From Streptomyces sp. D2-8 (GTDB taxonomy: Bacteria; Actinomycetota; Actinomycetes; Streptomycetales; Streptomycetaceae), in the NCBI RefSeq assembly GCF_023184515.1, contig NZ_JAAHBP010000001.1, forward strand, positions 62,001-126,000: a stretch of 64,000 nt of DNA, in the 5' to 3' direction. Each line of letters starts with the position of its first letter. Position 1 is the first letter of the stretch. The position numbers were made by a program, and so were the translations under genes. Of the stretch, positions 54,425 to 61,570 are shown in pieces. The notes below the pieces were generated by a model. The model was not told the DNA's origin. It was given only the letters and a program-made list of their open reading frames with translations, and made no database searches.

Positions 54425-54748
54425 ATGCGTAAGAGCATGAAGTTGGGCGCCGCCTCGGCCCTCGCTGCGGTGGCCATCGTCGCCGGTTCCGCCTCGGCTG
54501 CCAGCGCGGGTACTGGCCACCCGGTGGACGACCCGTACGTCTGCGGCAACACCGAGGCGGAGGCGGGCGACGACGTCACCGGCGACGGCTCGGTTCCGAA
54601 CTGCCAGTTCGGTCAGATCAACATCTTCAACACGAACACGAACACCAACGAGAACGAGGCCGAGGCCGAGGCCGAGGCCGAGGCCGAGTCCGACGCCGAG
54701 GCTGGTCTCGAGCTCTCGGTGACCCTCGGCGATATTCTCGGTGTGTGA
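54425..54748 (+). CDS. Exported protein with an Asn/Thr and Glu-Ala repeat tail
   Basis: A 107-residue protein: signal peptide (KLGAASALAAVAIVAGSASAA, ASA-G type cleavage), a short folded part with two Cys (YVCGN, PNCQFG), FGQINIFNTNTNTNENE, then an acidic tail of Glu-Ala units encoded by five exact GAGGCC repeats (54656-54685), and a hydrophobic end (LELSVTLGDILGV). ATG 54425 has GGAGAG upstream. No family recognised; the low-complexity acidic segment suggests a surface or matrix protein. A palindrome and a long hairpin follow. Confidence 0.8.
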   Translation: MRKSMKLGAASALAAVAIVAGSASAASAGTGHPVDDPYVCGNTEAEAGDDVTGDGSVPNCQFGQINIFNTNTNTNENEAEAEAEAEAESDAEAGLELSVTLGDILGV

Positions 54749-54833
54749 GTGACACCTGCGCAACCAAGGGAGCTCCCCAACCCCGGATGGTGACCGTTCA
54801 CGTCCCGTCCGCCGGTCATGGGCAGCCATTCTC

Positions 54834-54848
54834 GATTCCTGAGGAATC
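54834..54848. repeat. Short perfect palindrome
   Basis: GATTCC-TGA-GGAATC, directly upstream of a larger hairpin and followed by GAGGATTCG, a near repeat. Possible protein site or part of a transcript end. Confidence 0.45.
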
Positions 54849-54871
54849 GTGTCCCGAGGATTCGTGACCAA

Positions 54872-54944
54872 AACCGAAGGCGTCTCTCCCTGGCCGACGG
54901 ATCAGGCAGCAGCCTGGTCCGTCGCGGGAGGGGCGCCTTCGGTT
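54872..54944. terminator. 73-base long hairpin
   Basis: Outer arms AACCGAAGGCG and CGCCTTCGGTT are exact; inner CTCCC/GGGAG and CCGACGGATCAGG/CCTGGTCCGTCG continue the stem almost to a small loop. Much longer than a usual terminator; could end transcripts from either side or be a structured RNA. Confidence 0.7.
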
Positions 54945-55011
54945 CACGGGGGTCAAACGCCGAATCGCCGCGTCTCTGGCGATTGGGTCAGGAGCGCGCA
55001 TCGGAGGGGAA

Positions 55012-55272
55012 ATGCGTGACACGGTCATCCTGCCGCGTTGTCCGGAAACGGGCAAGGCCTCGTTCCGCACTGAAGGCGGGGCTCGCGCATGGCTGGTCAG
55101 ACAGCCGCCGCTGGAGCGGATTCCGGACCGGATCTATCGGTGCCCTTGCTGCCGGTACTGGCATTTCAGTGGATCGCATCATCTGACAAGCGAGAAAATC
55201 AGGTGGCGGCGAAACTATGGTCGGCGTGAAGCCGCTTCCCGGCGCAGTCGTGGGAGACGGGGGAAGACCTGA
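55012..55272 (+). CDS. Small zinc-ribbon-like protein
   Basis: An 86-residue basic protein. ATG 55012 follows GGAGGGGAA. Cys pattern: LPRCPETG near the start and YRCPCCRYWHFS in the middle, which with His residues (YWH, GSHH) could bind one zinc. The tail is Arg-rich (RWRRNYGRREAASRRSRGRR), suggesting nucleic-acid binding. No family recognised beyond the ribbon pattern. It sits just after the long hairpin and 233 bases before the surface protein. Confidence 0.65.
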   Translation: MRDTVILPRCPETGKASFRTEGGARAWLVRQPPLERIPDRIYRCPCCRYWHFSGSHHLTSEKIRWRRNYGRREAASRRSRGRRGKT

Positions 55273-55504
55273 CAAGCGAGAGCCGGCGGAGCCGTGACGC
55301 GGCTTTCGACGGTACGGCTGCCGCAGCAGGCACGTTCCTTGATCCCGGTGTGCGACATGCATGGGTTTCCACAGCACCTACCGTCCGGACACGGCCGACC
55401 ACCGTCGGCACAGCGGCCGATTGACGGTGGATGGCCGGCCCTGATCCCGCACCTCGGGCTCCACGACCGACTTCACCAGTTCTTCGAGCAGGAAGACGAC
55501 GACA

Positions 55505-56287
55505 TTGCGACAGAACCTGAGCAGGGCATTGTTTGTGGCCGCCGCCGCGACAAGCATCCTGCCCCTGTACGGCGCCCCTGCGTTCGCGGACTCCCCGTCC
55601 GGCGTTCCCGCGAATGCCTGCGGTAGTTCCAGTGACACGCGTGCCTCAGTGGCCCCGTCCTTCGAGAAACACTGCGACGCCGGCCCGAACCCGCATGCTG
55701 CCGCCCGCGACTTCGACCCCAGCGGAAACCTCATGCGCCACGGCGGAAATCGCGTCGGTGATGACGCCGGCTACGGCGACGAGGCCGGCTATGGCGACGA
55801 GGCCGGCTATGGCGACGAGGCCGGCTATGGCGACGAGGCCGGCTATGGCGACGAGGCCGGCTATGGCGACGAGGCCGGTTACGGGGACGGCGAGTCCGGC
55901 TACGGGGACGGCGAGTCCGGCTACGGGGACGGCGAGTCCGGCTACGGGGACGGCGAGTCCGGCTACGGGGACGGCGAGTCCGGCTACGGCGACACTCCGA
56001 CGACGCAGCCGCCGACGACGCAGCCGCCGACCACCCAGCCGCCGACCACCCAGCCACCGAACACCCACCCGCCGGTGAAGACCCAGCCGCCGACGTCAAC
56101 GCCCGAGACCCCACCGGCAAGCCCTCCGACGTCATCCACGCCCGACGAAGAGCCCCCGGCTGAGCCGCCCTCCCTCGCTGAAACCGGTAGTGGGGAGCAG
56201 ACAGTGATGGCCACGGGGCTCGCCGCGATCCTCACGGCGAGCGGCGTCGTCCTGTTCCGAAGAGGCCGCGCGGCCTCCCGTCGGTAG
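55505..56287 (+). CDS. Sortase-anchored repeat protein with a degenerate chaplin-like domain
   Basis: A 260-residue surface protein. TTG 55505 starts a signal peptide (LFVAAAATSILPLYGAPAFA). Residues 34-57, GVPANACGSSSDTRASVAP then SFEKHC, keep the chaplin spacing (Cys39, Cys57, N/P and F positions) but not its hydrophobic beta residues. Then come six GYGDEA and five GYGDGES repeats, a Pro/Thr wall-spanning region (TTQPP units), the sorting motif LAETG, a membrane helix and RRGRAASRR. Sortase should link it to peptidoglycan. TTG start is weak but has AGGAAG upstream. Confidence 0.85.
   Translation: MRQNLSRALFVAAAATSILPLYGAPAFADSPSGVPANACGSSSDTRASVAPSFEKHCDAGPNPHAAARDFDPSGNLMRHGGNRVGDDAGYGDEAGYGDEAGYGDEAGYGDEAGYGDEAGYGDEAGYGDGESGYGDGESGYGDGESGYGDGESGYGDGESGYGDTPTTQPPTTQPPTTQPPTTQPPNTHPPVKTQPPTSTPETPPASPPTSSTPDEEPPAEPPSLAETGSGEQTVMATGLAAILTASGVVLFRRGRAASRR
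55769..55876 (+). repeat. Six tandem 18-base repeats
   Basis: Unit GGCTATGGCGACGAGGCC (first copy TAC for TAT), encoding GYGDEA six times within the surface protein gene. Near-identical DNA implies recent expansion. Confidence 0.95.
55877..55981 (+). repeat. Five tandem 21-base repeats
   Basis: Unit of 21 bases encoding GYGDGES five times, directly after the 18-base array. The two arrays share the GYGD core, so one probably derived from the other. Confidence 0.95.
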
Positions 56288-56303
56288 TGGCCCCACTTCC
56301 TCC

Positions 56304-56332
56304 GTGTGCCGGACGCACAGCGTCCGGCACAC
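56304..56332 (+). terminator. Terminator of the surface protein gene
   Basis: Perfect 12-base arms GTGTGCCGGACG / CGTCCGGCACAC with a 5-base loop, 17 bases after the stop codon. The rest of 56288-56504 is non-coding. Confidence 0.85.
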
Positions 56333-56504
56333 GAGTGTGTGGCTACGCCCCCCCTCACCCATGAGAGTGGTCGGACTGGTCGGGCTGGACGCAGTCCGAG
56401 AACCCAGTGAGCACAGCGGCCATACATATGACTGATCAGTGGAGTGGACACGACTTAACCGGGCGGCGCGCTGCTGCTGCCGATGAGCGGACGAAGGAGC
56501 AGCC

Positions 56505-57758
56505 ATGGCCGCGAAGCAACGGCTCCACAGCAGACGGCTCGTGCACCTCGTGGCCGGTATCGCCGTTTCGGCCGCCCTGCTGCCGGGTCCGGGGCACGCG
56601 GTGGGTACCGGGGCGGAGGGGGCCGCCAAGAGGCCGGTGCCGACAGCGGCTACCGGCGGCGAATCGTCTCCTTCACTTGTACCGCCTGCCCTTCCCGCCG
56701 AACCTGCCCCGCTACCCGCCACCGGCGCCTACCTCGACTACGGCCCCCGAGGCGTGGCCCGGATGGCCTTGCTCAGTCGGTGGCTGGGCGGTGCCGACCT
56801 GCGTGTGGGGCACACCTACCTGCCCGGCGACCTCTGGACCAACATCGAAGGTGCCCCCCGCTTCCTCGATGCCTGGGCGGACTGGCGCCGGGAGAGGGAC
56901 GACCGGATTCTCGTGCTCAACGTGCCCATGCTGGAGCGCAACGAGGAGGGCGTCTCCGATGACGAGGTGCGGGCGCTGCTGCGCCGGGGCGCGGCCGGGG
57001 AATTCGACGCGCACTACCGCCGCCTGGCGGAGCGGCTGATCGGGTTGAAGGTGCCGGACACCGTCCTCGTGCTCGGCTGGGAGATGAACGGCACGACGTA
57101 CACGCATCGGTGCGGACCGGACCCGGAGGCGTGGAAGGCGTACTGGAACAGGATCGTCGGCGCGATGCGCTCGGTGCCGGGCCAGAGGTTCCGGTTCGAC
57201 TTCACGCCCAGCCGTGGGCGCGACGCGGTTCCCTGGACGGAGTGCTACCCGGGGGACGACACGGTCGACATCATCGGTATGGACGCCTACGACCAGCCGC
57301 GGGGGACGTCGTTCGACGGGCAGGTGGCGGAGCCGTACGGGCTGCGGGCGCACGTGGACTTCGCGAAGGCGCACGGCAAGCCCCTTTCGTATCCGGAGTG
57401 GGGCCTGTTCCGCAACGGCGACAACCCGGAGTACATGCGGCGCATGCTCGCCTGGATCGACGAGCACAAGCCGCTGTACAACACTCTCACCGACTACTGC
57501 CCGCACGGTGTGTGGCAGTGCCGTCAGAACTCGAAGGCGGCCGCGGTGTACCGGTCCGCGCTCTACGGGCGGACCGAGCCCGCGCCGACTCCCGCACCGG
57601 CACCGACGCCTGTGCCCGAGACCACCCCGGCGCCACTGCCTTCCCAGGACTGCTCGCCGGTGGACCTGGGAGACTGGGCCGAGCACTGGCTCGGTTGGCG
57701 GGTCTGTATCCGCCGCGACTGGTGGTCGTCGACGTGGTGGTCCCCCTGGGGCCGATGA
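56505..57758 (+). CDS. Secreted GH26-like glycoside hydrolase
   Basis: A 417-residue exported enzyme. Signal peptide LVAGIAVSAALLPGPGHA, a Pro-rich linker, then a TIM-barrel with VLVLGWEMNGTTY (acid/base Glu) and LSYPEWGLF (nucleophile Glu), the spacing of GH26 beta-mannanase/glucanase-type enzymes. VDIIGMDAYDQPRG and DYCPHGVWQC are further barrel segments. A Pro/Thr linker and a small Trp-rich C-terminal unit with two Cys (SPVDLGDWAEHWLGWRVC) follow, possibly a wall or glycan-binding module. ATG 56505 has AAGGAG. It converges on the polysaccharide operon, hinting that it acts on that polymer. Confidence 0.85.
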   Translation: MAAKQRLHSRRLVHLVAGIAVSAALLPGPGHAVGTGAEGAAKRPVPTAATGGESSPSLVPPALPAEPAPLPATGAYLDYGPRGVARMALLSRWLGGADLRVGHTYLPGDLWTNIEGAPRFLDAWADWRRERDDRILVLNVPMLERNEEGVSDDEVRALLRRGAAGEFDAHYRRLAERLIGLKVPDTVLVLGWEMNGTTYTHRCGPDPEAWKAYWNRIVGAMRSVPGQRFRFDFTPSRGRDAVPWTECYPGDDTVDIIGMDAYDQPRGTSFDGQVAEPYGLRAHVDFAKAHGKPLSYPEWGLFRNGDNPEYMRRMLAWIDEHKPLYNTLTDYCPHGVWQCRQNSKAAAVYRSALYGRTEPAPTPAPAPTPVPETTPAPLPSQDCSPVDLGDWAEHWLGWRVCIRRDWWSSTWWSPWGR

Positions 57759-57805
57759 TGCATCGGCCTCACGGTGGTAGCGGCCGATCAGATGCTGCCG
57801 CTACC
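57750..57805. terminator. Two hairpins between the GH26-like gene and the polysaccharide operon
   Basis: GGCCGATG / CATCGGCC with 3-base loop (57750-57768) spans the first gene's stop; GGTAGCGGC / GCCGCTACC (57776-57784, 57797-57805) lies in the last codons of the convergent acyltransferase gene. A bidirectional terminator region. Confidence 0.65.
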
Positions 57806-58938
57806 GCTTCCCACCGGCCGCGCACCAGCGCCCTGCCCCGGCTGCGCGTGCCGACATCGCAGGCGACCGCCGACAGCAGCGGGGCGGTGCGCCGTCGGGC
57901 CAGCAGCAGCCTCTGGTTGACCACGGCGTCCGGGCGCCAGCGGGACTTGTACGGCTCGGCCCCGCGCAGCAGGCTGAGCACCTGGCGCTCGCCGCCGGCC
58001 ACCTGGTCGGCGCAGGCGCGCAGCAGCATGGTGGCGACGTCCGCCTTCCGCTCCCGCAGCCACGGATGGGCGCCACACAGATAGGCGCCCGCCAGCCTTC
58101 GCGACAGCAGGGTCACGTCGACGGCGAGCACCTCGCCGCCGACCCGGAACTCGCTCACGAGGGCGTCCCCGGACCGGACCATCGGGCCGAGCGAGCGGGC
58201 CAGGTGCTCATGGAAGCGGGGGCGGAGGTGCTCGGCGGTCACCTTGCGGTCCTGCCACTGGAGGCGGTGCAGTTCCAGCATGGTACGCACGGCAGAGTCC
58301 ACCTCGTCGTACCGGACGAGGCGGTGCTCGACTCCGAGCTTGTCGAGCTTGCGGATCTTGGTGCGGACCCGCTGCGCCCGCCCGGTCGGCAGCCGGCTGA
58401 GCAACTCGTCCATCGGGCGGGCCGGCAGCTCCAGGCACACCGAGTCGGTCAACCGCCGCCGGGGGCCGCGCCAGCGCTCGTACACCCGCTCCGCGGCGCC
58501 GCCCGGTCGGACCTCACGCAAGTCGATCAGTGCGGTGCGGGCAGCGGCCGAGAGGGCCTCGGCGAGTGCGGTTGCCGCTCGGTCCGCGTGTTCGTCGTCG
58601 AGCAGTACGTCCCCGTAGTCGGAGATCGCCCCGCCGAGCGGAACGAGCCGGGGCAGCGGGTGCCCGGTCCACATCAGCGGCGCAGCCGCGCGGAGCTCGC
58701 CGCCTGCGGCGTCGTGCACCAGTACCAGCCGCAGCCGGCCCGGCCTCCCGTACGACGTCCACCACGAGTGGAGCCAGGCGTGACTCTGGAACGGCGTTGC
58801 CGCCTCGCAGTTGCGGTACAGATGCTCCCAGGCGGGTCCCAGGGCGGCGAACGCCCGCTCGTCAGTGCACAGTTCGGCCCTCAGGGAGCCGATGCCGGTC
58901 GGCAGGGCCGCAGCCTCCGCCCGTAGTGCGCCGCTCAC
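57769..58938 (-). CDS. CelD/FemAB-like GNAT acyltransferase, last gene of the polysaccharide operon
   Basis: A 389-residue protein of the BcsL/CelD-type GNAT group: WEHLYRNCEAATPFQSHAWL near the start is characteristic, LPTGRAQRVRTKIRKLDKLG lies mid-protein, and AVDVTLLSRRLAGAYLCGAH with VLSLLRGAEPYKSRWRPD toward the end. Members are found in cellulose and exopolysaccharide operons and probably acylate the polymer. GTG 58938 overlaps the TGA of the chain-length gene (GTGA). Soluble, likely at the membrane's inner face. Confidence 0.85.
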   Translation of the reverse strand: MSGALRAEAAALPTGIGSLRAELCTDERAFAALGPAWEHLYRNCEAATPFQSHAWLHSWWTSYGRPGRLRLVLVHDAAGGELRAAAPLMWTGHPLPRLVPLGGAISDYGDVLLDDEHADRAATALAEALSAAARTALIDLREVRPGGAAERVYERWRGPRRRLTDSVCLELPARPMDELLSRLPTGRAQRVRTKIRKLDKLGVEHRLVRYDEVDSAVRTMLELHRLQWQDRKVTAEHLRPRFHEHLARSLGPMVRSGDALVSEFRVGGEVLAVDVTLLSRRLAGAYLCGAHPWLRERKADVATMLLRACADQVAGGERQVLSLLRGAEPYKSRWRPDAVVNQRLLLARRRTAPLLSAVACDVGTRSRGRALVRGRWEAVAAASDRPLPP

Positions 58939-59618
58939 GGCTGCCCTTGGGCGTCGGCGGCGGTGGCCGGGCCGGGCACGGCGACGGTGCGGGCAGCGTC
59001 GGCGGCGGTGGGCCGGGGGCGGACCAGCAACGCGAGGCCCCCCAGCAGGACGCCCGCACCGGCGCCCACCAGGCCCGTCAGCGCCGGGGGTGCCGAGGAC
59101 GGCTCCGTGGGCTTGACGGCCCTGGAGAGCTGCAGGAGTTCGACGTGCGTGGCGCCCTTGGTGTCCTTGGCGTACTCGATCAGCGAGCGGGAGACGGCGT
59201 TGGCCATGTCGGTGGCGAGACCGGCGCGCGCCGATGTGGCCGTCAGGGAGACCATCGGGGCGTCCGGCGAGGTCGCCGACCGTACGCTGTCGCGCAGCGT
59301 CTTCACCGGTACGCCCGCCCACACCTGGGCGTCCCCGAGGACTGCCAGCTGCGTGGCGACCCGGCCGTACGCCTGGGCGAAGCCGAGTGCGGACTGCGGG
59401 TCCGACTCGGCGCTCGGTACGACGACGACGTAGGAGGTGGCCGAGTAGGCGGGCGGTGTGAGGACGCCGTAGGCGCCCCCGGCGAGGCCTCCGGTGACGG
59501 TGCCTACCGCGATCAGGGACCACGGCGGCAGTGCTTTCAGCCGCCTCAGCAGCGGACGCTTCCGGGGTGTGGGTGCCGGGGGAGCCGGACATTCGGTCGT
59601 GGAGGTCATCGAGGTCAT
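58935..59618 (-). CDS. Wzz-like polysaccharide chain-length/co-polymerase protein
   Basis: A 227-residue membrane protein with one helix near each end (SLIAVGTVTGGLAGGAYGVL; GLVGAGAGVLLGGLALLV) and an outside helical domain between, the Wzz/PCP layout. YSATSYVVVVPSAESDPQSA and KDTKGATHVELLQLSRAVKP resemble actinobacterial capsule-type co-polymerases, without an attached kinase domain. It should set polymer length or link synthesis to export. ATG 59618 overlaps the glycosyltransferase TGA. Confidence 0.82.
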   Translation of the reverse strand: MTSMTSTTECPAPPAPTPRKRPLLRRLKALPPWSLIAVGTVTGGLAGGAYGVLTPPAYSATSYVVVVPSAESDPQSALGFAQAYGRVATQLAVLGDAQVWAGVPVKTLRDSVRSATSPDAPMVSLTATSARAGLATDMANAVSRSLIEYAKDTKGATHVELLQLSRAVKPTEPSSAPPALTGLVGAGAGVLLGGLALLVRPRPTAADAARTVAVPGPATAADAQGQP

Positions 59619-60793
59619 CGGTCGGTCACTCCCAGGGGTGGGGACGGGGGCGAGCAGGAGACTGCGGCGGCGTACACGTTCATGAGCTGTGCGGCGCTGC
59701 GCGTGATGCAGTAATGGCGGGCGGCGGCGGACACCGGACGGGTCGGTGGGTGCGACCGCTCGGCCCCGATCAGGGCGCGGGTCTCGGTCAGGGCGCGGGC
59801 GAACGCGTCCGGGCCACCCGTCACCCGGCGGGTGACGGTGGTGAAGTCGGGCGGCAGGTCGTCGATCGCCGGGCAGGAGGCGTACAGCACCGGCAGCCCC
59901 GCCGCCAGGCCCTCCACGACGGCGAGCCCGAAGGCCTCCTCCGGGCTCGGTGAGGCCAGCACGTCCATCGCCGAGGTCAGCGACGGCAGATCGAGGCTTC
60001 GGGCGCCGTCGGCATCGTACGGCCGTTCGCCGGTGAACAGCATCCGGTCGGTCACTCCGGCCCGCTGGGCGGTGCGCCGCAGCGCGTTCTCGTCCGGGCC
60101 ACCGCCGACCAGCAGGAGCCGGCAGTCGCGGGGGAGCCGAGCCAGAGCGCCGATCAGGACACCGAACCGCTTGCCCGCGGTCAGCCGACCGATGCCGCCG
60201 ACGACATACGCGTCCGGAGGCAGGCCGAGACGGCGCCGGGTGTGCTCGCGGCTGACCGGGTCGAAGCGGAAGCGGGCCACGTCGATGCCGTTGGGCACGA
60301 CCTCGATGCGTGGCTCGGGCACGCCCCAGCGCCGGAGCCGGTCGGCCACCGTGGGCGAGACCGCGACCGTGGTGCGGCCCAGCCGCTCGCCGGCCAGGTA
60401 CAGCGCGCGCACGCCGGCGGTCAGGGCGCGGCCCTCCAGTTGTGTGGCGCCGAGGGAGTGTTCGGTGGCCACCACGGCCCGGACACCCGCCAGGCGCGCG
60501 GCGATTCTGCCGTACACACAGGCTCGGTAAAGGTGGGTGTGTACGAGGTCGTAGCGGCCGGACCGGATCAGGCGGACCAGCCGGGGCAGGGCGGACAGGT
60601 CACGGTTCCCGGACATGCCGAGGTGGATGACGCGGACACCGTCCTCCGTCAGTCTCTCTGCGACCGGGCCGGGGTTGGTGAGCGTCACGACGTCGCAGTC
60701 GACGGGCAGGTGGCGCAGCAGCAGCCGGAGTTGCTGTTCGGCACCGCCGACGCCGAGGCCGGTGATGATGTGCAGAACCTTCAGCCCGGACAT
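59615..60793 (-). CDS. Glycosyltransferase family 4
   Basis: A 392-residue GT-B enzyme. N-terminal HIITGLGVGGAEQQLRLLL; donor-site motifs are VVPNGIDVARFRF, GGIGRLTAGKRFGVLIGAL and the E-x7-E region SPSPEEAFGLAVVEGLAAG. It likely adds one sugar to a lipid-linked repeat unit. ATG 60793 is preferred over TTG 60799. Its product would be passed to the flippase encoded in the same operon. Confidence 0.93.
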   Translation of the reverse strand: MSGLKVLHIITGLGVGGAEQQLRLLLRHLPVDCDVVTLTNPGPVAERLTEDGVRVIHLGMSGNRDLSALPRLVRLIRSGRYDLVHTHLYRACVYGRIAARLAGVRAVVATEHSLGATQLEGRALTAGVRALYLAGERLGRTTVAVSPTVADRLRRWGVPEPRIEVVPNGIDVARFRFDPVSREHTRRRLGLPPDAYVVGGIGRLTAGKRFGVLIGALARLPRDCRLLLVGGGPDENALRRTAQRAGVTDRMLFTGERPYDADGARSLDLPSLTSAMDVLASPSPEEAFGLAVVEGLAAGLPVLYASCPAIDDLPPDFTTVTRRVTGGPDAFARALTETRALIGAERSHPPTRPVSAAARHYCITRSAAQLMNVYAAAVSCSPPSPPLGVTDR

Positions 60794-60802
60794 GGCCAAG
60801 GC

Positions 60803-61570
60803 TCACACTCCCTCGACGGGGCGGCGGCGCAGCACGCGCTTGAGGCGCAGGCGCCAGGCCGTGTCCCGTTCGCCGATGTGGACGCGGGGGATGGCGAGAA
60901 GGCCGGACAGGTCACCGGGGCCGGTGGCGCAGGCATAGCCGTAGCCCGCGTCCCGTACGGCGCCGACGGCGCGGCGGTCCACCCGTCCGTACGGGTAGCA
61001 GAACCCGTGGACGTCTGCCCCGGTCACCTCGCGGAGCGCTGCTCTGCTGTCCCTCACCTCGGCACGGAGCAGGGCGTCGTCGGCCCGGGTCAGGTCCACG
61101 TGCGTGAGGCCGTGCGAACCGATCTCGACACCCTCGGCGGCGGCGTGCCGGATGCCCTCCGCTGACAGCAGTGGCTTGCGCGGACCGTCCGGGTCCCAGG
61201 CGTTCTCGCCGCCCAGCCTGCCCGGCAGCACGAACAGGGTGGCGTCGCAGCCGTGGCGGCGCAGCAGCGGCAGGGCGTGCGTGAGGAAGTCGGCGTACCC
61301 GTCGTCGAAGGTCAGCCCCACCAGATCCTGTCCCCCGCCCCGGGCGCGCGCGGCGAGCAGCTCCTGCACACCGACGCCGCGCAGGCCCCGGCGGCGGAGC
61401 CAGCCGAGCTGCCGGTCCAGGCGGCCGGGGGAGACGGTGACGCGGTACGGGTCGTCGGAGCAGTCGCCGACGGAGTGGTACATCGCTACCCAGGGGGACG
61501 GGCCCGGTCCGGGCCGGAGCCTGTCGGGACGGGGGGCGGTGGAAGGCGCTTGGTCAGCGGAAACGAGCAT
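60803..61570 (-). CDS. Polysaccharide deacetylase (NodB/CE4)
   Basis: A 255-residue CE4 protein: WVAMYHSVGD, the catalytic/metal Asp pair in LTFDDGYADF, metal His pair in IGSHGLTHVDL and FCYPYGRVDRRAV. It removes N-acetyl groups from hexosamines. No signal peptide is apparent, so it may act in the cytoplasm on lipid-linked intermediates (inference). ATG 61570 lies inside the end of the flippase gene (17-base overlap). Located in the operon between glycosyltransferase and flippase. Confidence 0.9.
   Translation of the reverse strand: MLVSADQAPSTAPRPDRLRPGPGPSPWVAMYHSVGDCSDDPYRVTVSPGRLDRQLGWLRRRGLRGVGVQELLAARARGGGQDLVGLTFDDGYADFLTHALPLLRRHGCDATLFVLPGRLGGENAWDPDGPRKPLLSAEGIRHAAAEGVEIGSHGLTHVDLTRADDALLRAEVRDSRAALREVTGADVHGFCYPYGRVDRRAVGAVRDAGYGYACATGPGDLSGLLAIPRVHIGERDTAWRLRLKRVLRRRPVEGV

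Noticed and set aside
53229..54440. Plus-strand open frame of 403 codons taken as one gene
   Set aside because: Only parts of it match the IS1380 transposase, the rest of the match is in another frame, so it is a pseudogene crossing rather than a gene.
55769..55981. Tandem repeats considered as a CRISPR array
   Set aside because: No spacers; the units are in frame within a protein that has signal peptide and LAETG sorting signal.
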